Origin: Manis javanica | Taxonomy: Eukaryota; Chordata; Mammalia; Pholidota; Manidae | Reading direction: 5' to 3' | DNA: 64,000 bases | Assembly: GCF_040802235.1 (NCBI RefSeq) | Contig: NC_133157.1 | Coordinates: 21,717,501-21,781,500, forward strand | Shown: in pieces, positions 11,961 to 24,640 of the stretch | How positions within the stretch are numbered: the stretch's first letter is position 1 | How the letters are laid out: each line of letters begins with the position of its first letter | Made by a program: the position numbers and the translations under genes | Notes under the pieces: model-generated | Seen by the model: the letters and a program-made list of their open reading frames with translations, nothing else | What the model was told of the DNA's origin: nothing | The model's database searches: none

Positions 11961-14600
11961 GAGCGAGACACGTGATTTTTCTTGCCTAATTCATTTTTGC
12001 CTCATACCTTTCCATCAGTGGCAAGAGAAAGGAGACAAGAATTTAAAGGACCAGGGGAAGCAAATATGACAAGAACGAATGCAGATCATGTTGCCATTGT
12101 GGGACAGGCTGGTTACTTCAGCATTTCCCTTCCTAGTAACCAGTGGAAGCATCCAAGAAATGGAGAAACAACTACATTCATATAAGAAACTAGGAAGGGT
12201 ACCTTCCAAAGGCTACAATTTCTGTTAGTTACATGGGACCTGCTTAAAGAAGATTAATCAGGATTGACTTGAAAATCATGTGCTTAGAAATTAGAGCCTT
12301 TCAAAATTAAGAGTGCTATAAACATCCACTGTTACACAGTCTAGGGCTTGAGCTGGAAATGGACCATCAGCTCATAGGAAAACTCTCCTGAAGGGCCTTC
12401 GGCAACTGCTGCTCACCAGACTTTGATAGTGTGGGTGCCCTGGGGGGTGTCCTACAGGATCCAAGAGCAGCTACCCTGAGTGACCTGAGGTTTGGACAGC
12501 TTTATCAAGCCACTGGCTGTTGACAATAGTGACTTGGAAAACTTTTGTCAAGGCCGGGGCACTCACTGTTCCGAGTGCTCAACTGGGGGTGGGCAGAGGA
12601 GGGGAAGGGCCTCCCATGGGTGGAACACTTAAGTCAGGTTTACATAGCTTATGCCGCACCAGGACCGGGGCCCAGTCAGCCAGGTAGTGGCATCTGGCAT
12701 GTAAGTTTTGAGAGACACAAATGAGAAACTCTCCAGAAATGAGATTTCCCTGCCAGGACTGCTCACTACCCCATTCCTCTGCACTCAATCTGGGGTCCTG
12801 AATCAAAGAGCTGGGGATCGGCTATTGAATCAGCTGGACCCAAAAACTCTATTTCTAGGAGATATCAAGAAAATGAGTAAACAGAAGATATTTCTTTCAC
12901 CAAAAGTAGAAAAAAAACAGACCTTAAAAAATACTTTTCAAACCAATTATTGCAGAAGACAGAAACAAGTTTTTACTATAGAAGTACACATATTCAAGGT
13001 TGACATTTCAGGTGTAGGATACATCAATAAATAGGTGTCCATTTGTTCTTTTTCTTTTTTCTTCTTTTTTTTCCCTGCTACCCAACATGTCAGACTCTCT
13101 CCCCTTCCACTCTCAGAGTCTTGCTGAGTAGTCAAGTCTTACTTGACTTAATAAGTCTTACTAATTAAAGAAACCCAAGGTTCTAGATTCTTCCCCCTTA
13201 CCTCCAAACCAGGTGGGCACATGGCCAGGATCAGCCAATCAATGCTCCTGACCAGGACTTTGAGTTGAGTGAATCAAGCAAAAGCAGAGGCACTTTTGAA
13301 TTCATTCAGTGTCACGGTGCCTGACAGTGATGAAGTCCAGGGCAGAAGTGCTGGTGTTAATATGTCACCGAGTCCAACTGCTCCAGAGGCCTGACTTTGA
13401 CATAGTCCCCCCTGCATAACTTTCCTTGGTTTTACCCATTTTTCAAGTTTGATTTTCTAGCCTTCTGTTGATACTGTGAGCTCCATGATATTCTTCCAGT
13501 ATTTACTTTTCAGTCCAAATTACGCAGAGGTGGTATTAATTGGTGATATCCAATATAACATTACAGATCAGGAAATAGCATTATTTTTTTTTTACAAAGC
13601 TTAGCCTGATGAAGAAATCCATTTGCATTCACTCATGGACATTTAAAGTTCTCACAGATATAAAAATGTGACAACTTCTTGTCATCATTCATAAAGATTC
13701 AGTTCTGGAGTCTCCTCAAGGTTATGTCCTCCTGGTTGGTGCTCAGTTACCCTGCATTGTTCATGTCTGTCCTGACTGGTGTCTTACTACCCACAAACGG
13801 ATAACCTAGATCAGAACTGCTGCTCTCCCAGTGTACTCCTTGTTATCAACCAACTACAACATTCTTAGTTGAGGCTGTATTCCTCTTATCTGATTGAAAA
13901 TACTACTTTCAACAGTTTTCATCATGATGACTTAAATGCTAAGCCCTGTGCTATACCTCACAGCGTAAGCAGGTTAAAAATGGGACCTAATTAATTATGT
14001 GGAACAAACAAGACTAAATTCTCTTTTTGAATGCAAGCCAGTTATACTTCTCACAAATGGGTGTCATAAAAGCTTTAGCAAGAGCTTCTCATGGCACAAA
14101 GAGAGACATGCCTGATTTATGATTTCTTGATAGCACTTAACATTTTATTTGGATTGGGAGATAACTCTAGACACATCAATCAAGCGAGCTGTTTTCAAAT
14201 CTTTCTTCTCAGCTGTTCCTGGTGCCAGATTGTCTAACAAATAGGGGCAAAAAAATTTGTGACTGGTGGTGACCATTCTCTGTCATGCAGCAGGCCAGCT
14301 GGCAGCACAATCCACAGTACAGTCTATGGCCTAACTCACAGGCAGTAGGTTTCCCACTCCTTACACATATGAACAATGTTTAAATGTACTACTTATAAAA
14401 TAATAGAAGTTTATTGTAGGACATTAATTTAACATTTGCTTACCAACTTGATAGCTGAAAAAATTTTTATTATAACATGTGTTCACATAACCAGATCATA
14501 CTTACCTGATTAAAAGAAAATATGTAGCAATGGTAATTGAAAAATTAAACTTTGGCAAAAGAATCAACAAGGCATATAATTGACAGTCCAGAGACATGAC
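11961..14600. other. Intergenic DNA, no gene supported
   Basis: No gene recognised. A pyrimidine-rich stretch (mostly C and T) lies at about 13037-13080. Sequence at about 13170-13300 (GGCACATGGCCAGGATCAGC, CCAATCAATGCTCC) has the look of an old LTR or DNA transposon, but the family was not assigned. Confidence 0.35.
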
Positions 14601-14604
14601 ATAT

Positions 14605-14695
14605 ACTAGTATGTGGGCAAACACACACATCATATATGCATATATACATAACATACATGTGTTTGTATGTATACACACATACACATATGGGCATC
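14605..14695. repeat. Mixed CA/TA/TG microsatellite
   Basis: Alternating purine-pyrimidine sequence with runs such as ACACACACAT, ATATGCATATATACAT and GTATACACACATACACAT. Simple repeat. Confidence 0.75.
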
Positions 14696-14719
14696 TTATC
14701 ATACAGTGATAAGATCATT

Positions 14720-15060
14720 GCAATTTTGTGAATAAAAAGGATTAGTGAGGAAAGTTGTGACAGGGTGTTTTCTTAATTCTTTGGAAAATAAATCTTTACA
14801 TCATGCACATTCACAATTTCACATAGATTTAAATAACAAATAAAAAACCAAGCTGTGTAATAGTTAGATGGAAAATATAGATAAATCTGAATGGTCTTAG
14901 CATTGGAAAAGATTTTCTAAGGATAAAAGCCATGTAAGGAATAAAGGAAAGCAGTAATAAATTTGACTTCACAAAAATGAAAACATTTTATATTAGAAAA
15001 AACACATCATGAAGAAGCAAATGCCAAATTATTGAAATTCAAAGGTCCCATAAATGGTAC
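14720..15060 (+). repeat. Possible L1 ORF2 fragment, sense
   Basis: A-rich sequence in the style of L1M ORF2 C-terminal coding (AGCCATGTAAGGAATAAAGG, TTGACTTCACAAAAATGAAA). It is short and diverged, so family assignment is tentative. Confidence 0.45.
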
Positions 15061-16255
15061 CTCTCCACTGGTCCAACTTATGAGTTGTACATTGAAAAGT
15101 AAAGGAGATAAGTCAATAGACAGAGGTCAAAATGTCAGCTTTATTATTATTAAGCTAATGTTGTTAGACAGTGATAGATGGGTGAGTTTACTAATAGAAA
15201 GCCTCTGAATTAGGCAGATATGCCTATCTACCCATAGGCAGCATTGGACCAACCCAGGCCTTCACGTATGGGGCCTGCTGCTGTCAAATTACAGCGTGAA
15301 ACAGCAAAACAGAATTTGTCCCTCTTGTCTCACTGGGGGAAGTTTGCCCCCAAATTAGAAAAAAACTTGAAAAGGATGCTGAGCTATGTATGCCCAGATT
15401 CTGCTCCCAAACTCACATATTGGACCATGATGCACCTTCTCCCTTGGAAAGGAGTTATGACAAGGTCAGAAGATACCCAGGAATCTTATATAAGTAGAAT
15501 TTACACACAGACATCAAGAATGGGGTTGAACCATTCTCTTACCTAAGAGAAATTTTTTATAAATAATTTGTTACAGAAATTATAATTGGTTACTTACTGA
15601 AGAGCACAAAGAGCTTATATAAACTTCTGTGCAGCATGTCTATGACCTTCTGTGCGGCTGGCATGGTGATAAGAAAGTACAAGCAACAACTCGGTAGCCA
15701 TCAGCCACCGGTGACTACAAAAATGCCTTAATGCCTGATATGATTAAGGTTTATTTCATCCAGAAGTTAAAGGCACCAGTAAAAAATGGCTCCCTATTTT
15801 TCATTAGCAAATTGCAGGAGAATGTTAGTCACTGAGCAGCACTAACCAGACTACGTTCCTCACTTGAACACCAACTTGCTTTGCTCCAGTCTGAAGGGCG
15901 GGTGGGAGTGTGGTGGGAAGTGGGGCTGATATAGTTGACGGGTGTGTGCAGTTAGGACGTAAACAGTTTATTTAGATAATGTATTGAGATAGAACATGAC
16001 TCCTCGCCTCCTTAGCTGCCACATTCATCCCAGGTAGAATGTGCCAATTTGAACTCTGTAGATGACACAAGACCTAAATGGAATAAGATACGATGCCACC
16101 ATTTGCCTTTAAAATTGGAAAATTCTATTTTCTAAAATGATAATTGCTATTAATGGCATAGACTGACACTCATACACATGGTGGTTGTATAAATTAGTTG
16201 AAAATTTTTATCAAGAGCTTCATAAAGACAATGCCTCTTGATGTACTAATCTATG
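15061..16255. other. Intergenic DNA, no gene supported
   Basis: Contains a 100-codon open frame at 15244-15546 (+) whose translation shows no domain or recognisable family. It may be a remnant of an unidentified repeat. Otherwise nothing recognised. Confidence 0.35.
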
Positions 16256-16259
16256 TTCA

Positions 16260-16760
16260 TGACTCTGTCCAATGCAGAGATATGAAAGATATTTATAAAA
16301 AGTAGAAATGATCTGAAGGTCCCCAAAAGGAAAACTTCTAAAATTATAGCATATTTGTAGAATACAATTATGTGGATATAGTAAAAAATCATGTTTTAGA
16401 AATAAAGACTAGTAGATTTTATATTTTATTGTTACATATTATTAATTATATAATGAATTAAATGTGTATGTATCATAGTTATTTGTTTATATGTAATTTA
16501 TGTATTATTAATAATTATTATATATTGTTGTTTTAAAAATACAAAAGTTCCCTTATATAGTATGGCTTGCAGCATGCATATATGCAGCAGGAAAAAATCT
16601 ACTGAAATGTTAAGAATTTTTTCTTGTAGGTAGAATTACAAGTGATTTTTTTCTTTATGTATTTTTTTAACTACCTAAATTATCCACTATGATTTTGGGC
16701 TACTTTTTGCATGTGGAAACTTGTAAATAGGTATTTAGATACAATGTTTACAACACTTTT
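16260..16760 (+). repeat. Old L1 3' end, sense, AT-rich
   Basis: Resembles an L1ME 3' end: CTTGTAGGTAGAATTACAAG, then a T-rich run, then CTACTTTTTGCATGTGGAAA. The middle (16410-16550) is very AT-rich. Subfamily uncertain. Confidence 0.45.
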
Positions 16761-18070
16761 TAGACAACTGTACATTATTTGTGTGCTCATCAGTTCCTGT
16801 GTGTCTCAAAAATCACCTTGACTTGTGAGCTTTGATTTATTTTTCTATTGAGTAAACTATTTTTTCTTTCTTTTCAAGAAGGAAACATTTAGGTATGTTT
16901 TCTGAGGGTTTGTGTAATCAAGGAATATCTACAGAAGGCTCTGTATGGAGAAGGCTTTGATTGAATGTTGACTGTTCTTCATGGTTGTCTGACATTCAAT
17001 TATCACATAGAAGTTTGAGGCAAATCTAATTCTTGTGCCATTAAAAGTCACCTGTTTTGTTTTGCCTAGTTATGCTAACAGAATTTCATTATCATTAATT
17101 TTGCTCCTAAGACAGGGGCTTGTTTAATTTGGTCAGTGTCACCTGGAATATGAGAGGTTCTGTGGTCCCCCTTGACGGCTGCACCAAGGTTATCAGACAT
17201 ATGCTTTCCCTAAGATGACACTGGAGCTGTGACCCTGAGGTGAATTACAGATACTCTGACTAGTTTAGTAATCATCCATAAAAACTCTGATGTGTAACCT
17301 GCAAGTGATTCTTTTTAAATCCTGCATTAGCTGTCCTCCGAGTTCTGTTTTATCATTTGTAGATGCATTAGTGAAAAGATTACTAGATTCAGGATTGGGA
17401 TAACTGGATCTAAGACATTATAAAGTTTTGAGGGCCAGCTATGAACTATGGCTGTGCAACCCAGCCCTTTGATTTTGCAAACATGGCTCCTGCCAGGTGG
17501 GTTACATTGTCTTTTCTTCTCCATACAGCATTCCTCCGTTGTAGAGGAATCCTATATTTTTGCAGCCGGACTAGCAGACAGGTTAAAATAGAAGTATTTG
17601 TCAAGAAATAAGCAAAACTTTCTGCTTTCAACTCCACCTTCTCCAGGGACATCAGGTCCTTTTCAGAATCTGCCATTTCATTGGAATCCCCAGGGTGGGG
17701 CAGGGGCAGGGGGAGCACTTGGATTCACAGTTGTCTCTTCGACTCCCCCCATACCTGCTGTCTCTTCCTGTCTTGCACCAGCCTTTTCAGTGAGGCGTCT
17801 GACCAAACCTCAGTTGTAGGAGTCCCTCATCACTGTCACTGCTTCCACCGCTGGCTATAATAATGTCACCAGGGACTCCCAAAGGGACTGGCTTCTCCTT
17901 ATGCTGTCAAAATCGTCTCTACTGTGGTTGCCTCTGAGCATCCCAGCCACAAGGTGCCAAGCAATATGGTGTCACACTCCATCATATAGAGTCTTAGATG
18001 AAATTAGCACTTTCAGATTTTATTTGCAGGACTCTCTCCCTCGGGCATGATTGTGTAAATAAACCACAAA
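16761..18070. other. Intergenic DNA, nothing recognised
   Basis: Short overlapping open frames at 17327-17819 on both strands have no recognisable features. No repeat was assigned. Confidence 0.4.
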
Positions 18071-18074
18071 CTCA

Positions 18075-18205
18075 GATATTTTTGGCGTGTGGGTTTGAAT
18101 CCTGGCTGTCTTGGGCAAGTAACCTCTCTGTTTCCTCATTTCTAAAATGTAGTAGTAATAGTAGTAATACCTACCTGGTGTAGATGTTTTGACAAGTAAA
18201 TACAC
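18075..18205 (-). repeat. MIR SINE fragment, antisense
   Basis: Reverse complement of MIR: TTTGAATCCTGGCTGTCTTG, GGCAAGTAACCTCTCTGTTT, CCTCATTTCTAAAATG, then a (GTA)n stretch and ACCTACCTGGTG. The triplet stretch replaces the usual AATAATAG segment. Confidence 0.75.
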
Positions 18206-18890
18206 CTACGCATTGCTTAAAAATTTAAATTATTCCTGAAAACCCTGTCATTGAACGAATGACCATTATTTTTAAAAATCCATTCATTTAAATGGGAAGT
18301 ATCCTATCCCAACTCGGCAGCTCCCAAAACACTGAAGGTAAAAGAGACACTCACATCCTTCTTTACAGCATTTACATCATGGAATTCCAACCCTATTAAT
18401 CCCCGATATCTGCTGACATGGACCTGTGGTAGAGCTACAGTTTGAAGGAAGCCATTGAAAAAAATAGAGGAAACATGAGTAAAAAAGCAACTAAAAAGAC
18501 CGAACTCCTCAATCACTTTAGAAGCATCTATTAACTGACATATAAATACAGTAATTGATACATTAATTAGGATGTATAAAAAGTATAATTTGAGATTAAA
18601 CAAAGAAAAAACTGAAAAAAGGCAGTTTTTTTTCAGAACAATTGCAAAATCCACATTGAAAATATGAATTATAAGCTTTGATGCATCAAATAATACAATG
18701 ATCAAATATATAAATAAAAAACAAATGTAAGTAAGAAGAAACACAATTGTCAGAAATTTTAGCATTTTTCTCCATGAGAAATCCAGAGGTCAAAAAATAA
18801 ATATTGCATAAAGAAACTGAGAAATATAACAGAATAATAAAATTTGAACTCTATAACATATAATTAGACTAATTCTTTTCATAGTCCCTC
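18206..18890. other. AT-rich intergenic DNA
   Basis: Holds a 153-codon minus-strand open frame (18304-18765) rich in F, I and L, as expected from reading A-rich DNA backwards. No domain was recognised and it is not called as a gene. Confidence 0.4.
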
Positions 18891-18899
18891 TGAATATTT

Positions 18900-19800
18900 A
18901 TTAAAATTAATCTTAAAATGACACTCAAACAGAAATTCAATAAACTTTAAAAAGAAGAAATATATTCTTTCTAATGCAAAATAATGTTCTCCTAAATAAC
19001 TTGGATTAATGGCATTGGGATATTTAGGATAACCTTAATGGCAATGATAACCTTAACATAAAAAGAATGCTTACAATATAAGCAGAGAAATTATGAATTA
19101 TTCTGTTTCTTAAGGGGGTAAAAAACCTGGGTATGAGATTCACAAAAATCAAGTAGATCATAAACCTATAAAATTGAAAATATTTAATTGGAGATAATTT
19201 TTTTAAAGTATTTTGAATCTGTTTTGAAACATGATTTTTTAAATGTAATATTCAGTGTATATAAATCAAAGGAAAAAGGAGACTGTAGATTAGTATATCC
19301 TTCTTAGGAGCAATTTGAAAATAAAACTTTAAACATATAGATATGTTTTAAAACAGAAGTTCTACTTCTAGGAATTTAGCCTGTGAAGGCAATTAAGTCC
19401 ACAAAGCTCTGACTTTGGAACTAGGCACTAAGATGTTCATGACAGTATTATTTATGAGAATCAGAAATTGGAAATAACCTAAATGTCAGACAACATGTTT
19501 TTGGTTAACTAAATTATGACATAGATTTATAGCCATAAAAAAATTATATTGCTGAGAAAGATGACATGCAAATTTGTTTAGAGTACATCATTCATTTTCA
19601 AAACCTGGTTACTAAGCTGTTGCAGGGTATTTTCCATTTTTGTTAAAACATGAATATAAATCTTGGCTCTGCACTAAAATGTTCATAGCAATTTTATCTG
19701 TAATATGAGTGATTTTAAATTTCTTTTATCTGCTTAACTTTAATTTTCTTATTCTTCTACAATATACATATACAATGAAAAAATAGTGACTACTAATTTT
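18900..19800 (+). repeat. Old L1 (L1ME-type) 3' fragment, sense
   Basis: Shows the typical late-ORF2 order: TTCTACTTCTAGGAATTTAG, then ATGTTCATGACAGTATTATT, then GGAAATAACCTAAATGTCAG, then TTATAGCCATAAAAAAATTA, followed by a 3' UTR-like AT-rich end. Frames are broken. Confidence 0.65.
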
Positions 19801-20067
19801 TTAATGGAGACATTAAAGTTATGTTTCCAATTTTTAATACATCTAGGAATTGATTCTTCAAGTTAGCAGTGCCACCTGCTGATCATTTGGGGAGTGTTTC
19901 TTCAGAACAACAAGCAAAGTGTTCAGAAATTAAAGAAGTTGGCAATTATCAAAATTAAGCATTATATTTTTAAAAAGAGTAGTATTGAAGAAGAAATCAT
20001 GAAATTTGCTTAGCTGTATGTTATCATTAAAATGGTTTTTTAAACCTGAATATATACTCTATCATCC

Positions 20068-20084
20068 TTTTATCCCTTCATTTT
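20068..20084. repeat. Target site duplication, left copy
   Basis: TTTTATCCCTTCATTTT, identical over 17 bases to 20959-20975. The two copies bracket the retroposed element at 20085-20958. On the minus strand the site begins AAAA, as expected for L1 endonuclease nicking. Confidence 0.9.
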
Positions 20085-20228
20085 TTTGGGGGGGGAGGGC
20101 ATCTCATATTTATTGATCAAATGGTTGTTAACAACAATAAAATTCTGTATAGGGGACTCAATGCACAATCATTAATCAACCCCAAGCCTAATTCTCAACA
20201 GTCTCCAATCTTCTGAAGCATAACAAGC

Positions 20229-20285
20229 AAGTTCTTAAATGGTGAACAAGTTCTTACATAGTAAATAAGTTCATACATGGTGAAC
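20229..20285. repeat. Three tandem 19-bp units inside the retroviral copy
   Basis: Units at 20229-20247, 20248-20266 and 20267-20285 share the pattern AAGTTCTTACATGGTGAAC with two to three differences each. Tandem repeats in this position are common in LTRs. Confidence 0.85.
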
Positions 20286-20415
20286 AGTGCAAGGGCAGTC
20301 ATATCACAGAAACTTTTGGTTTTGATCATGCATCATGAACTATAAACAATCAAGTCAGATATGATTATTCGTTTGATTTTTATACTTGATTTATATGTGA
20401 ATCCCACATTTCTCC

Positions 20416-20441
20416 CTTATTATTATTATTATTATTATTTT
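20416..20441. repeat. (TTA)n microsatellite
   Basis: About eight TTA/ATT units just inside the putative LTR boundary of the retroviral-type copy. Confidence 0.85.
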
Positions 20442-20958
20442 AATAAAATGCTGAAGTGGTGGGTAGATGCAAGATAAAGGTAGAAAACATAATTTAGTGC
20501 TGTAAAAGGGCAAGTGTAGATGATCAGGTCTGTGCCTATAGACTAAGTATTAATCCAAGCTAGACAAGGGCAACAAAACATCCACGTATGCAGAAGGTTT
20601 CTGTCAGAACAGGGGGGTGAGGTTCTAAGCCTCACCTCTGTTGATCCCCAATTTCTCACCTGATAGCACCCCTGCGACTGTGCCTGTCTTAGGTTGTTCC
20701 TCCCTTGAGGAATCTTACCCGTCTCTGGCTAACCAGTCATCTTCCGGGGCCATACAGGGAAATGTAAAGTTGGTAAGTGAGAGAGAAGCCATATTGTTTG
20801 AAAAGGTTAGCTTTTTACTTCTTTGCAGATTTATGCCCTGTGGCTTCCATGCCCAGCATTTGTCTTGAGGTATCTTTACCACTTGGAAGAATTATGATAC
20901 TCGGTAATTTTCAATATGAGGCACGAATTCTACTAAAGGGGTGTAATTAGGAAGGAAG

Positions 20959-20975
20959 TTTTATCCCTTCATTTT
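20959..20975. repeat. Target site duplication, right copy
   Basis: Identical 17-base partner of 20068-20084. Confidence 0.9.
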
Positions 20976-21875
20976 ATGGTATAGTTTTATTGTCTTCAGT
21001 TTATAGTCATCCTTTTCAGAGAAGTAAGCAGAGAGAACATGAATTCTAACCAAAGACAGCTGCTAGCCAGCAAATCGTAATGAGAAATAGCTCTAAGGCT
21101 CAAGGTAAAGTCATAAGTAGGTAAATGAATCCTGCCAGAACTAGGGGTAAAAATAAACATGAAATAAATGGTAGTGAAAAAGACTGTGTTGATAGACATC
21201 TTAGAGTGAGTATCTGACATAAAAATAGGTCTATTGCTTAGAAAAAACATTTATCTCCTAGAGAGTATAATAAAAAAGTTGTCAAATGTCTCCACAATTC
21301 CAGGTACATTATATTTACAGTAATTCCCAAATCTATCCATCTTGTCAAAAAAATATAGTCTGGCTAACCTGAGAGTACTTCTTCACAATGAACTCATGTT
21401 CAACTAGTATTTCATCTTAGCAACTACAAACTACATTTTAAATAATCATTATGTAACCCTATTTAGGCTTAAAATAAAAATGGCTATAATTAGCTTACCT
21501 AATACATCTTTTGCTTTGTGAAAATTTCTGCCGTGCTTACCTACTTGCAGTGTCCTGGTAACTGTCCCGTGTCCCCTTGGTGTCTCAAAGATGCTCAGTA
21601 GTGATTCTAGTATCTCAATAGCCAATTTCTCTTTGAGCACAAGCCTGAAGACTTAAACATGTCTTTGCTGAGAAGCATTTCATGCAGCTTTGTGAGATTT
21701 TTTGTTTTAAAAAATCCATTAATTTCAATTACTTTTAATAAAGTTGATAACATATTAAAATCCCCCACATAAAAATAAAATTGGGGTAATTGGGGAAAAC
21801 CGAAGTAAAGGAAGTGGTGTAAATTCAAATCTCCCAACTCTTTTAAAAAGTCAGAACAAGAAGAAGAAATAAAAC
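20976..21875. other. Intergenic DNA, nothing recognised
   Basis: AT-rich with short minus-strand open frames (60-91 codons) lacking recognisable features. Confidence 0.4.
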
Positions 21876-21879
21876 TATT

Positions 21880-24560
21880 CAAAATTCTAGTAGTACAGAA
21901 GATCCAAACTTTAAGTTATGTGTAAAATTAGAAAAATTAAAAGAAAGGCCAGTGAACTATATCTCATATTCCTGGCAGAAGAGTTCATTGAAGGCAAGAG
22001 CAGCCCATTAGACACTATATGCAAGAGAAACAGGGGAACTGGTGGTGGCCCTAAGTTTCATCTAAAGATCCCTCCTAGAAAAAGAATATCATCTCTAAGT
22101 GTAAAAATACTGAAAAAGAGTACTGACCTCATGGGAGGAACTTAAAAAGTACAGAGGATACACGGAAGCAATTAGAAAAAGGGCGAATTTGGGTGGAGGG
22201 AGATAAGGATTTAAAAATGAGATGCCTCTTGGAAAAAACAGAGTGACTGAAAAAAAGAAGAAAGGGTAATTTAAGATTCTGGAAGGCAACAGGACATAAA
22301 AATGTCAAAGAACACACCTTCTCCCTACCCACTACAGAAACACAGAAGCCATCTAGAAAGAAGCTGTACTTTCCTATATTGACAGAGGTGTTTTGAATTA
22401 AGAATCTCATCAACTATCCCACACTGGGACACAAACAGTCTTGTCTGTAGAAATTGCTATTAACAGAAAACAGAAATGAAAATCAGAACAGTTTACCTGA
22501 TGAACTTTCTCCAAACAGGAGGAAAAAAAACCAGAAAGAAACTATAATGCAATGTTACAAACTGAATTAAATATTCTCAAGCATTTGGAAATTTTTTTGA
22601 AAAAAGCTACCTTGCATCAAAAATTCAGAAGTCAAGCAGAGGAACAAATTAAATGGGAGTTGATTGAATTGGGGCTAGGGGTGGTTCATATAAAAAATAA
22701 AGCCTAAATAATGGAGCACCCAAGTAAGAAAAGATGTAAGTGAAGATTTAATAAAATGAATGAATAAAAATAGGAAAGTAACCATTGGAATGAAAAAATA
22801 GAGTTTTTAAAAAGCCAAAGAAAAGTGGTTGAGATAGTATTCAAGAAAAGAAGAACTAATTTACGTATAATTGGAGTTTCAAATGACTAAAAATGAAACA
22901 ACAAAGAAATACTACTTAAAATTGTAAGTTAATTAAACTTCCCAGAAATAAATAAGACCTGTATTTACATATTGAAAGGACCCATCAGTTATAGTTAGCA
23001 GGGAAAATTGATCCACAATGATCGGTGTTGTGACGTAACTATTAGACTTAAAGATGAAAAAAAAAATTCTCAGGGCCACCAAATTAAAGAAAATAAGTTA
23101 TAAGAACAAGATAATTAAACCAGCACCAAATTTCTTAGAAACACATTTAAAAAAGCATTGTGTCAATGAGGCAACAGTTTCAAAAGCTCAGAAAAAGATA
23201 TGTGAGCCAAGTTGTCTTTCAATGTTTTAAATATTTAAGAGATCAGGACATTCTGTAATTAACAGCCTTTCTTGAGGAATATATTAGAGAAAGAGTTCCC
23301 TCTAACCAAGATATGACTGGTAAACTTCAGGAAAAAAGACTACTGGGGTGCATTTAAGATATTCAATTATAGATCTAAGTAAGGCTAAAACAAGTGAGGA
23401 CAAGATGGTAGAATAATATGTTGTATGCTGTATACTGTAAGTTATCCTTTGATAAACATAAAGAGTGCAACCAAGAAATGAGAGAAGAAGGGTCAGCAAA
23501 AAAGAAAGTAATTTCATTTTTTTTAAATAAAGAGAATAGGTCAGAGTTAATGGATAGCAAGAAAAACTAACAAAATATGAGTAAAAGGTTAAATAAGAAA
23601 GCAGAGGGCTAAGGGCATCAAAAGAGATATGAAGACAAAGATAATCACTAGAACTTTCTAAACTGCAAAAGAGATTTCTAAAGGCAAAAGAGCAAGGAAA
23701 AGATAGAACATTTAGAAAAAACTCAGAATATATAACATACATAATAATTATAAAATAATATAATATGATTGACTTGAGACCACAAATAAGATAGGTCTTC
23801 AGGATATATATAAAGCTTTAGACTCTGATAATAGAGTGTACCCACTCAAGTGCATGTGCCAGACACAAAAATTGATCATATAATATGTCACAAAGAAAAC
23901 ATCAAAACAATAAGTACCACAAAGTAGAAACATTATACATTGTCTTATCATGAAGCCAAAAACTAAAAATTGTTAACAAATAAATGTCCAATTGGAAATT
24001 GAAAAGCTTTCCATTAAACAACTCTTGCTTAATGGCTTAAAGAGGAAATACAAAATGAAATTACAGAATTTTTGAAAACTAACGACAATGAAAACACTAT
24101 CAGAATATATTAGACATACTTAAAGTACTGATCAGAGGAAACTTCATAGCCATAAACACTTTTATGAATAGATATTAAAGAATGAAAAAGCAATGACTTC
24201 TCAGTTCAAAAATGCGAGAAAAGGAACAAAGGAACCCAAAGATAAAAACAAGAAAAAAAAAATAACAAAAATACACTAAATAAAAAAAAATGAACAAGGA
24301 AGTAGTCAAGATAAAAGCAGGAACTGTGGTGTTTCAGAATAGAAAACAATGGATTTAATTCATAAATAAAATCCCCATTTTGAGTTGAAATATAACAGCA
24401 TACAAAATACTAATAACCAAATCAAGAGAAAAAGAAAGTAAAGAAGTACAGCATGAAAAATTGAATGCAAACAACACTAAAGCAGAAACAATTAAAATCA
24501 CAAGAGACTGACTCGTAGAGCTCTATACAAGTAAAAAGTTAAGACCTTCATAAAATGGAT
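21880..24560 (+). repeat. Long decayed L1M/HAL1-type remnant, sense
   Basis: A-rich sequence. The clearest part is 22900-24560, which follows L1 ORF1/ORF2 order (TTCCCAGAAATAAATAAGAC, TAGACTCTGATAATAGAGTG, AAACTAACGACAATGAAAAC, CAGAGGAAACTTCATAGCCA, TTCTCAGTTCAAAAATGCGA). The first kilobase is assigned only by composition. All frames are interrupted; several minus-strand open frames up to 146 codons are by-products of poly-A-rich sequence. Confidence 0.6.
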
Positions 24561-24567
24561 AATTTCC

Positions 24568-24640
24568 TAAGGACGTTGTATGAATTTCCTAGCGCTGCCA
24601 TAGCAAAGTACCACAGACTTGGTGGCTTAACGCTAATGCT
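24568..24640. repeat. Fragment of an unassigned interspersed repeat
   Basis: GAATTTCCTAGCGCTGCCAT followed by AGCAAAGTACCACAGACTTG and GTGGCTTAACG matches a widespread mammalian repeat motif whose family I could not name with certainty. Only the first 70 bases or so are recognisable. Confidence 0.5.

Larger units (their letters stand above)
20085..20958 (-). mobile_element. L1-mobilised copy of a retroviral-type transcript
   Basis: An 874-bp insertion flanked by perfect 17-bp target duplications. Read on the minus strand, about 550 bases of non-coding 3' internal sequence lead to a purine-rich tract (AATAAGGGAGAAA) followed by a TG-starting segment resembling an LTR start at 20408. A polyadenylation signal AATAAA (20114 to 20109) lies about 20 bases before the end, and there is a short A tail. 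There is no second LTR. The 17-bp duplications and the end at a poly(A) site fit L1-driven reverse transcription of a 5'-truncated ERV mRNA, as known for HERV-W processed copies, rather than integrase insertion (4-6 bp duplications). No intact viral reading frame is present. The internal part and LTR boundary are inferred; the family is recalled from pangolin assemblies with low certainty. Confidence 0.7.

Noticed and set aside
15244..15546. 100-codon open frame, considered as a processed pseudogene
   Set aside because: No parent protein recognised in any frame, and no poly(A) tail or target duplication found.
18304..18765. 153-codon minus-strand frame rich in F, I and L (membrane-like)
   Set aside because: Hydrophobicity comes from reading A-rich DNA in reverse. 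There is no family match and no gene structure.
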